Assembly: GCA_964425915.1 (NCBI GenBank)
Contig: CAYROO010000010.1
Span: 1 to 64,000, forward strand
Direction of reading: 5' to 3'
DNA length: 64,000 bases
Source: Polycyclovorans sp964425915
Lineage (GTDB): Bacteria > Pseudomonadota > Gammaproteobacteria > Nevskiales > Nevskiaceae
Numbering within the stretch: the first letter of the stretch is position 1; each line of letters opens with the position of its first letter. Positions 59,183 through 64,000 of the stretch are shown piece after piece. The translations under genes were made by a program, and so were the position numbers. The notes under the pieces are model-generated. The model had not been told where the DNA came from, made no database searches, and saw only the letters and a list, made by a program, of their open reading frames with translations.

Positions 59183-60457
59183 TCAGGCAGCGGAGGGTTT
59201 GGCCTCGCGCTTGGTCTCGGCGCTCTCGTAAACGATGAAAGGCTTCACCTCGCCTTTCACCACCGCCTCGTCGATCACCACCTTGGCCACGTTCTGCATG
59301 GACGGTAGGTCGTACATGACGTCCATCAAAATGTTCTCCATGATGGTCCGCAGCCCGCGCGCGCCCGTCTTGCGCTCGCGCGCTTTGGCAGCGATGGCAT
59401 GCATGGCGTCATCACGAATCTCGAGCTGCGCACCCTCCATCTGGAACAGCTTGGCGTACTGCTTGACCAAGGCGTTCTTGGGCTCGCGCAGGATGGAGAT
59501 CAGAGCCGCTTCATCCAGTTCCTCGAGCACGGCGGCGACCGGCAGGCGCCCGACGAACTCCGGGATCAGGCCGAAGCGCACCAGATCGTCCGGCTCAAGC
59601 TGGCGCATCACCGCGTTGATTTCCTTGGCATCGCCCTTGGAGCGAACATCGGCGTTGAAGCCGATCCCGGTCTTCTCGGTACGCTGCTGGATCACCCGGT
59701 CGAGCCCCGGGAACGCACCGCCGCAGATGAACAGGATGCCCGCCGTGTTGACCTGCAGGAATTCCTGTTGCGGATGCTTGCGCCCGCCCTGGGGCGGAAC
59801 GCTGGCGATCGTACCCTCGATCAGCTTAAGCAGCGCCTGCTGTACGCCCTCCCCCGAAACGTCGCGGGTGATGGACGGGTTCTCCGACTTGCGGGCAATT
59901 TTGTCGATTTCGTCGATGTAAACGATGCCGCGCTGGGCCTTCTCGACATCGTAGTCACACTTCTGCAACAGCCGCGCAATGATGTTCTCGACATCCTCAC
60001 CGACGTAACCGGCCTCGGTCAGGGTGGTGGCGTCGGCGATGGCGAACGGCACGTCGAGCAGACGTGCCAGCGTTTCCGCCAGCAGCGTCTTGCCGGACCC
60101 GGTGGGCCCGATCAGCAGAATGTTGGACTTGGCAATCTCCACCCCGTCAGCCGCCCCCCGGGTGGAGAGCCGCTTGAAGTGGTTGTAGACCGCTACCGCC
60201 AGAATCTTCTTGGCCTGGTCCTGGCCGATGACGTATTCGTCGAGCACCGCACGGATTTCATGCGGCTTGGGCAGGCCTTTTGCCTGCGGCTTGCTCTGGA
60301 CCTCTTCGCGGATGATGTCGTTGCACAGGTCGACGCATTCGTCGCAGATGTACACCGACGGACCCGCAATCAACTTGCGAACCTCGTGCTCGCTTTTTCC
60401 GCAGAAGGAGCAGTACAGAACGCGACCACCCGATCCGCTGCGTGCTTCGTGACTCAT
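59183..60457 (-). CDS. clpX: ATP-dependent Clp protease ATP-binding subunit ClpX
   Basis: A 424-aa AAA+ unfoldase that feeds ClpP. N-terminal zinc domain (CSFCGKSEHEVRKL, CDECVDLC), Walker A GPTGSGKTLLAETLAR, Walker B IVYIDEIDKIA, pore and IGF-loop regions (TGIGFNADV), sensor 2 region (TGARGLRTIMENILMD). It lies 88 bp after clpP and ends at a strong terminator. Among its substrates are ssrA-tagged proteins produced by the tmRNA in this window. Confidence 0.98.
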   Translation of the reverse strand: MSHEARSGSGGRVLYCSFCGKSEHEVRKLIAGPSVYICDECVDLCNDIIREEVQSKPQAKGLPKPHEIRAVLDEYVIGQDQAKKILAVAVYNHFKRLSTRGAADGVEIAKSNILLIGPTGSGKTLLAETLARLLDVPFAIADATTLTEAGYVGEDVENIIARLLQKCDYDVEKAQRGIVYIDEIDKIARKSENPSITRDVSGEGVQQALLKLIEGTIASVPPQGGRKHPQQEFLQVNTAGILFICGGAFPGLDRVIQQRTEKTGIGFNADVRSKGDAKEINAVMRQLEPDDLVRFGLIPEFVGRLPVAAVLEELDEAALISILREPKNALVKQYAKLFQMEGAQLEIRDDAMHAIAAKARERKTGARGLRTIMENILMDVMYDLPSMQNVAKVVIDEAVVKGEVKPFIVYESAETKREAKPSAA

Positions 60458-60545
60458 TGGCTCTCTCGTTGCACCGGAATGACGTCCCGGTGACAGGTGT
60501 ATAGCACAGCGTCGCCTCGTGGCAAACCGCGCCCCGACGAGTGTC

Positions 60546-61175
60546 TCAAGCGGGGGCGCCGCCCGGTCGACGCTCGATGATGCTGTCGATCAGACCGTAA
60601 GCCTTGGAGGCCTCGGCGTTCATGAAGAAGTCACGCTCGACGTCCTGCTCGATTCGTGACAGCGGCTGACCGGTATGGTGCGCCAGCAGTGCATTCAGCC
60701 GCTCCCGCATGTACAGGATTTCGCGGGCCTGAATCTCGATGTCCGACGCCTGCCCCTGGGCGCCGCCGGATGGCTGGTGGATCATCACGCGCGAATTGGG
60801 CAGGCAATAGCGCTTGCCCGCCGCCCCCGCCGCCAGCAGGAACGAGCCCATACTGCAGGCCTGGCCGATGCACATGGTGGCCACGTCAGGCTTGATGAAC
60901 TGCATCGTGTCGTAGATCGACATACCGGACGTGATGATGCCGCCCGGCGAGTTGATGTACAGGTGGATGTCCTTGTCCGGATTCTCGGACTCCAGGAACA
61001 GCAGCTGCGCCACCACCAGGTTGGCGACGTTGTCGTCGATCGGGCCGACCAGAAACACCACCCGCTCTTTCAGCAGGCGCGAGTAGATGTCGAAAGCCCG
61101 CTCACCACGAGCGGTCTGCTCGACCACCATGGGAACGAGCATGGACTGCGGGGGCATCATGGAGTTCATGGTCAT
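60546..61175 (-). CDS. clpP: ATP-dependent Clp protease proteolytic subunit
   Basis: A 209-aa serine protease that forms the tetradecameric chamber. Catalytic Ser108 in GQACSMGSF and His133 in RVMIHQPSGG; the Asp lies in the C-terminal ERDFF...GLIDSI region. A short N-terminal propeptide is present, as in E. coli. It lies 41 bp after tig. Confidence 0.98.
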   Translation of the reverse strand: MTMNSMMPPQSMLVPMVVEQTARGERAFDIYSRLLKERVVFLVGPIDDNVANLVVAQLLFLESENPDKDIHLYINSPGGIITSGMSIYDTMQFIKPDVATMCIGQACSMGSFLLAAGAAGKRYCLPNSRVMIHQPSGGAQGQASDIEIQAREILYMRERLNALLAHHTGQPLSRIEQDVERDFFMNAEASKAYGLIDSIIERRPGGAPA

Positions 61176-61216
61176 CTCGATCGAAAAACGGGAAAGGCGA
61201 CGCGGCGCCTGCCGAA

Positions 61217-62563
61217 TCAGGCGTCTGCCGACGGTGCTGCCGGCTGCGGCGGCTGCAGCAGCGCATCCAGCGACATGCTCACGGCGGTCGGGCTTGCCTT
61301 GGCCAACAGCGCATCCACCACCTGCTCTTCCAGCACCATCGCACGCAGGCCCTGCAGCAGGTCCGGCCGCGACTGATAGTACTGACGCACCTGCTCGGGT
61401 TGCTCGTAATCGGCGGCAATGCTGGTGATCTCGGCGTCAACGCGGGCAGCGTCGAGTTCGATCTTCTCGGACTTCATCACCTCCCCGATCAACAGACCCA
61501 AGGCCACCCGGCGCTGTGCTTGCGGCGCAAAGATCTGTGCCGGCAGCATCTGATCGAGCTGCTCGACCTTGAACCCGGGCTGGTTCTGTAGGCCCATGCG
61601 AGCCGCTGCCTCCTGCTGCAGACGCGGCGTCTCCTGCGTGATCAGTGCCTCCGGGACCTCAATCGGGTTGGCAGCCAGAAGCTGATCCATCACCTGCTGC
61701 TTGAGCCGGTTGCGCACGGCCTTGTCGCGTTCCTTCTCCAGCGCCTGCCGACACTTGTCGCGCAGACCGCTCTCGCCGGCGTCCGGATCGACGTTGTGGC
61801 TTTTCAGGAACTCGGCGTCAATGTCGGGCAGTCGCGGCGCTTCCACCTTCTTCAGGACAACATCGAACTGCGCCGTTTTGCCCTGCAGGTCTTCCCGACG
61901 ATAGTCGGCGGGAAACGCCACATCGACGGTGAAGCTGTTCGGGGCGGTCTTGCCCACCATGCCGGCTTCGAGGTCGGGCAGGAACTGGCCGGCGCCGATC
62001 TCCAGCCGGACATCCTTGCCCTCACTGCCACCGAAGGGCTCGCCATCAAGCTTGCCGACAAAGTCCACCGTGACCGTGTCGCCCTGCTCGGCAGCCCGCT
62101 CAACGGGCTCAAAGCTGCGGCGCGACTTGCGCAGGTTTTCCACCAGACGGTCGACATCGGCGTCGGTCACCGTAACCTCCGGCCGCTCGATCTTGAGGGC
62201 ATCAAGCCCCTGCAAGGTGATCTCCGGATACACCTCAATGTGGGCGACGTATTCCAGCGGCTCGCCGGCTTTCTCCGCGGTGATGTCGATCCGCGGCTGT
62301 CCGGCCGGCGCCACCCCCGCCTCGCGCAGGGCTTCCGGGTAGGTTTGATTGACCAGATCCGACACTGCGTCCAGGCGCGCGGCGTCGCCATATTGCTGGA
62401 GAATCACCTTCATCGGCGCCTTGCCCGGACGAAATCCCGGGACCTTGGCGCGTCGCGCCATGCCCTTCAGGCGCTCATCGACGGCTTGGCTGACACGCTC
62501 GGCGGGGAGGCGAACACGCAATTCCCGGCGCAGTCCACCGGGGTTGTCCAGTTGTACTTCCAT
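61217..62563 (-). CDS. tig: Trigger factor
   Basis: A 448-aa ribosome-associated chaperone and prolyl isomerase. The N-terminal ribosome-binding domain contains GFRPGKAPMKVILQQYG, the FKBP-like PPIase domain lies about 150-245 (GDTVTVDFVGKLDGEPFGG), and the rest is helical. It is the first gene of tig-clpP-clpX, about 110 bp downstream of the tRNA-Leu gene on the same strand. Confidence 0.97.
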   Translation of the reverse strand: MEVQLDNPGGLRRELRVRLPAERVSQAVDERLKGMARRAKVPGFRPGKAPMKVILQQYGDAARLDAVSDLVNQTYPEALREAGVAPAGQPRIDITAEKAGEPLEYVAHIEVYPEITLQGLDALKIERPEVTVTDADVDRLVENLRKSRRSFEPVERAAEQGDTVTVDFVGKLDGEPFGGSEGKDVRLEIGAGQFLPDLEAGMVGKTAPNSFTVDVAFPADYRREDLQGKTAQFDVVLKKVEAPRLPDIDAEFLKSHNVDPDAGESGLRDKCRQALEKERDKAVRNRLKQQVMDQLLAANPIEVPEALITQETPRLQQEAAARMGLQNQPGFKVEQLDQMLPAQIFAPQAQRRVALGLLIGEVMKSEKIELDAARVDAEITSIAADYEQPEQVRQYYQSRPDLLQGLRAMVLEEQVVDALLAKASPTAVSMSLDALLQPPQPAAPSADA

Positions 62564-62673
62564 GGGTGTAAAGGATTCTCTTCGTCAGTCGTTCAGGATG
62601 CACGCCACGGAGGCCAGCAACGACGCGTAAACGCGGGCCACCGTATTGGGGTTCGGATCCGATGCGATCCAGA

Positions 62674-62758
62674 TGGTGCGGGAGGCGAGACTCGAACTCG
62701 CACGCCTTGCGGCGCTGGAACCTAAATCCAGTGCGTCTACCAATTCCGCCACTCTCGC
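62674..62758 (-). tRNA. tRNA-Leu (anticodon TAG)
   Basis: An 85-nt class II tRNA with encoded CCA. The anticodon arm CTGGA-TTTAGGT-TCCAG gives TAG (reads CUN leucine codons). A long variable arm (CGCCGCAAGGCGT) and the T-arm GAGTTCGAGTCTC support Leu. The 5' strand of the acceptor stem is GCGAGAG against CTCCCGC, so position 4-69 is an A-C mismatch. Confidence 0.95.
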
Positions 62759-62770
62759 ATCGGGCCGCAC

Positions 62771-62776
62771 AGTATA
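62771..62776 (-). promoter_or_regulatory. Possible -10 box of tRNA-Leu
   Basis: On the minus strand TATACT lies 12 bp before the mature tRNA 5' end, a good -10 match. The -35 region at 17 bp is GC-rich and poor. Confidence 0.45.
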
Positions 62777-62843
62777 TCAGCGTGCTTCCTGAGCGGCGGG
62801 AACGTCGTATGGCGTTGCTGGGCTCATGACGGCTTGCATTACT

Positions 62844-62862
62844 AATGATAATCGTTATCATT
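62844..62862. promoter_or_regulatory. Fur box upstream of hemP
   Basis: A 19-bp palindrome, AATGATAAT-C-GTTATCATT, with one mismatch between arms, closely fits the Fur consensus. It overlaps a plausible promoter (TTGCAT at 62834-62839, 16 bp, TATCAT at 62856-62861) and lies 22 bp before the hemP start, so iron-loaded Fur should repress the hemin-uptake genes. Confidence 0.88.
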
Positions 62863-62884
62863 TGAATCACTGATGGAGGACCCC

Positions 62885-63070
62885 ATGCAAGACGCCCTGA
62901 CCCGCCCGCTGACGCCGCACCTTTCCGCCTTCCGCCGCCCGCGCACGCCGGCTCCACGTTTGCGCAGCGAAGACCTGTTCCGCGACACCCACGAACTGGT
63001 GATCGAACACCACGGCGAGGAATACCGGCTTCGCCTCACCCGCAACGACAAGCTGATCCTGAACAAGTAG
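62885..63070 (+). CDS. hemP: Hemin uptake protein HemP/HmuP
   Basis: A 61-aa protein of the HemP/HmuP family; the C-terminal half ELVIEHHGEEYRLRLTRNDKLILNK has the family's ending. HmuP members help express or operate heme uptake. The ATG at 62885 is chosen because GGAGG lies five bases upstream; an ATG at 62873 is in the same frame. It is directly downstream of a Fur box and 38 bp ahead of the permease. Confidence 0.85.
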   Translation: MQDALTRPLTPHLSAFRRPRTPAPRLRSEDLFRDTHELVIEHHGEEYRLRLTRNDKLILNK

Positions 63071-63108
63071 CCCGCCCGCGGCCGCGTTGCCGCAGGTAAG
63101 CTTGGCGG

Positions 63109-64000
63109 ATGCTCGTCGCCCGCCCTTTGCGCCTGCTGCCGCTGGCCCTGTTGACCGTCCTGTTGGCGGCGATCGCCCTGTGGGTCGGCCCTTCGAACCT
63201 CGGGCCTGCTCGCATCGCGGCCAGCCTGGGCATCGGTGCGGCAGCGCCACTGGCCCCTTACGAATGGGCGGTGCTCACCGACATCCGCCTGCCGCGCGTC
63301 CTGCTCGGCTTGCTGGTCGGCGCTGCCTTGGCCCAGGCCGGCGCAGCGATGCAGGGCTTGTTCCGCAACCCGCTGGCAGAGCCGGGCGTAGTCGGCGTAT
63401 CGGGAGGCGCGGCGCTGGCCGCGGTCTGCGCACTGGTCGTCGGGTTGCCGTCCGCCCTTCCGCTGCCGACCGGCTTGCTGTTACCGGCGGCCGCTTTCCT
63501 CGGCGGCTGGTTGGCGACGCTGAGCGTGATGTCACTGGCGCGCGTCGATGGCAGCCTGCGAATGGCCACCCTGCTGCTTGCCGGCATGGCCATCAATGCC
63601 CTGACCAGTGCGGGCATCGGCTTTCTCGCGCATACCGCCGATGCCACCGCACTGCGTACCTTGACCTTCTGGCTGTTCGGCTCGCTCGGCCGCGCCAGTT
63701 GGCCAGAACTGGCCTGGACTGCGCCGCTGCTCTGCCTCCCCCTGCTGTGGCTACCGCGCCGCGCCCGCGCCCTCAACGCACTGTTGCTGGGCGAAGCCGA
63801 AGCTCAGCATCTCGGCGTTTCGGTGGAGCGACTGAAGCGGGAGATCGCGCTGCTGTCGGTGTTGGCGGTGGCCACGAGCGTCGCCGCCACTGGCGTCATT
63901 GCCTTTGTCGGACTGATCGTGCCGCATTTGCTGCGCCTGCGGCATGGTCCCGATCATCGGCTGCTGCTGCCGGGCGCTGCGCTGGGTGGGGCCTGCCTGC
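63109..64000 (+). CDS. FecCD-family iron/heme ABC permease, cut by window end
   Basis: The open frame from the ATG at 63109 runs to the window edge (297 codons). It belongs to the BtuC/FecD/HmuU permeases: an N-terminal helix (LLPLALLTVLLAAIALWVG), then DIRLPRVLLGLLVGAALAQAGAAMQGLFRNPLAEPGVVGVSGGAALA, and GVIAFVGLIVPHLLRL, the signature of the permease that docks with its ATPase. With hemP and the Fur box it is most likely the heme permease HmuU; another siderophore or B12 permease cannot be excluded. The C-terminus is missing only because the window ends. Confidence 0.9.
   Translation, partial: MLVARPLRLLPLALLTVLLAAIALWVGPSNLGPARIAASLGIGAAAPLAPYEWAVLTDIRLPRVLLGLLVGAALAQAGAAMQGLFRNPLAEPGVVGVSGGAALAAVCALVVGLPSALPLPTGLLLPAAAFLGGWLATLSVMSLARVDGSLRMATLLLAGMAINALTSAGIGFLAHTADATALRTLTFWLFGSLGRASWPELAWTAPLLCLPLLWLPRRARALNALLLGEAEAQHLGVSVERLKREIALLSVLAVATSVAATGVIAFVGLIVPHLLRLRHGPDHRLLLPGAALGGACL

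Overview
The window is about 64 kb of high-GC bacterial chromosome. The block dnaJ-dnaK-grpE-hrcA / nadK-recN / fur / bamE-rnfH / smpB-ssrA and the block clpX-clpP-tig-tRNA-Leu have the order usual in Gammaproteobacteria. Fur has the single-Cys type of metal region seen in pseudomonads, and the tmRNA tag reads ANDANYALAA. The GGGAATC heptad array at the left edge resembles intergenic repeats of Xanthomonadales-type genomes. I infer a gammaproteobacterium of the Xanthomonadales/Nevskiales/Chromatiales range; I cannot name the species. I see no transposase, phage gene or CRISPR array.

Region 1 (1-4.1 kb): leucine biosynthesis. leuC and leuD lie on the minus strand with two hotdog-fold thioesterase genes inserted between them. 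A divergent LysR regulator faces leuC across a palindromic operator.

Region 2 (4.5-22.8 kb, plus strand): a tightly packed seven-gene cluster built around a PUFA-synthase-like (Pfa-like) iterative lipid synthase. A 2986-residue protein fuses a PfaD-type flavin enoyl reductase to KS-AT-4xACP-KR-DH. A 1609-residue partner is KS-AT-DH-phosphopantetheinyl transferase. They are flanked by two alkaline-phosphatase-superfamily enzymes, a free ACP, an alpha/beta hydrolase and a secreted esterase. An SDR gene follows. Convergent to it (25.2-31.4 kb, minus strand) is a coupled operon of TolC, a peptidase-M50-like/HlyD fusion without the protease motif, a beta-propeller-like protein, a sulfotransferase and an M28-like lipoprotein. 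My inference is that this is a machine that makes, tailors (possibly sulfates) and exports an unidentified lipid.

Region 3 (31.6-39.5 kb): two small membrane-anchored unknowns, then a duplicated redox-looking module. The first copy is cytochrome b561, DUF4266 lipoprotein, DUF3570 protein and ApbE. The second is TlpA-like thioredoxin, DUF4266, DUF3570 and an OmpR-type two-component pair. The DUF4266 lipoproteins end in CGCN and the DUF3570 proteins carry a motif resembling an ApbE flavinylation site. The function is not established.

Region 4 (39.5-51.9 kb): ppnP, an orphan ParA ATPase, the heat-shock operon with a good sigma-32 promoter, nadK-recN, fur, bamE, rnfH, an SNF-family transporter, smpB (possibly leaderless) and ssrA with its terminator.

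Region 5 (51.9-64 kb): a TetR regulator divergent from a styrene-oxide-isomerase-like membrane protein and an NTF2-like/zinc-ribbon protein, with a palindromic operator between them; an RND pump; folE next to a MerR-type regulator; clpX, clpP, tig, tRNA-Leu(TAG); and a Fur-boxed hemin-uptake start (hemP plus a FecCD-type permease cut by the window edge).
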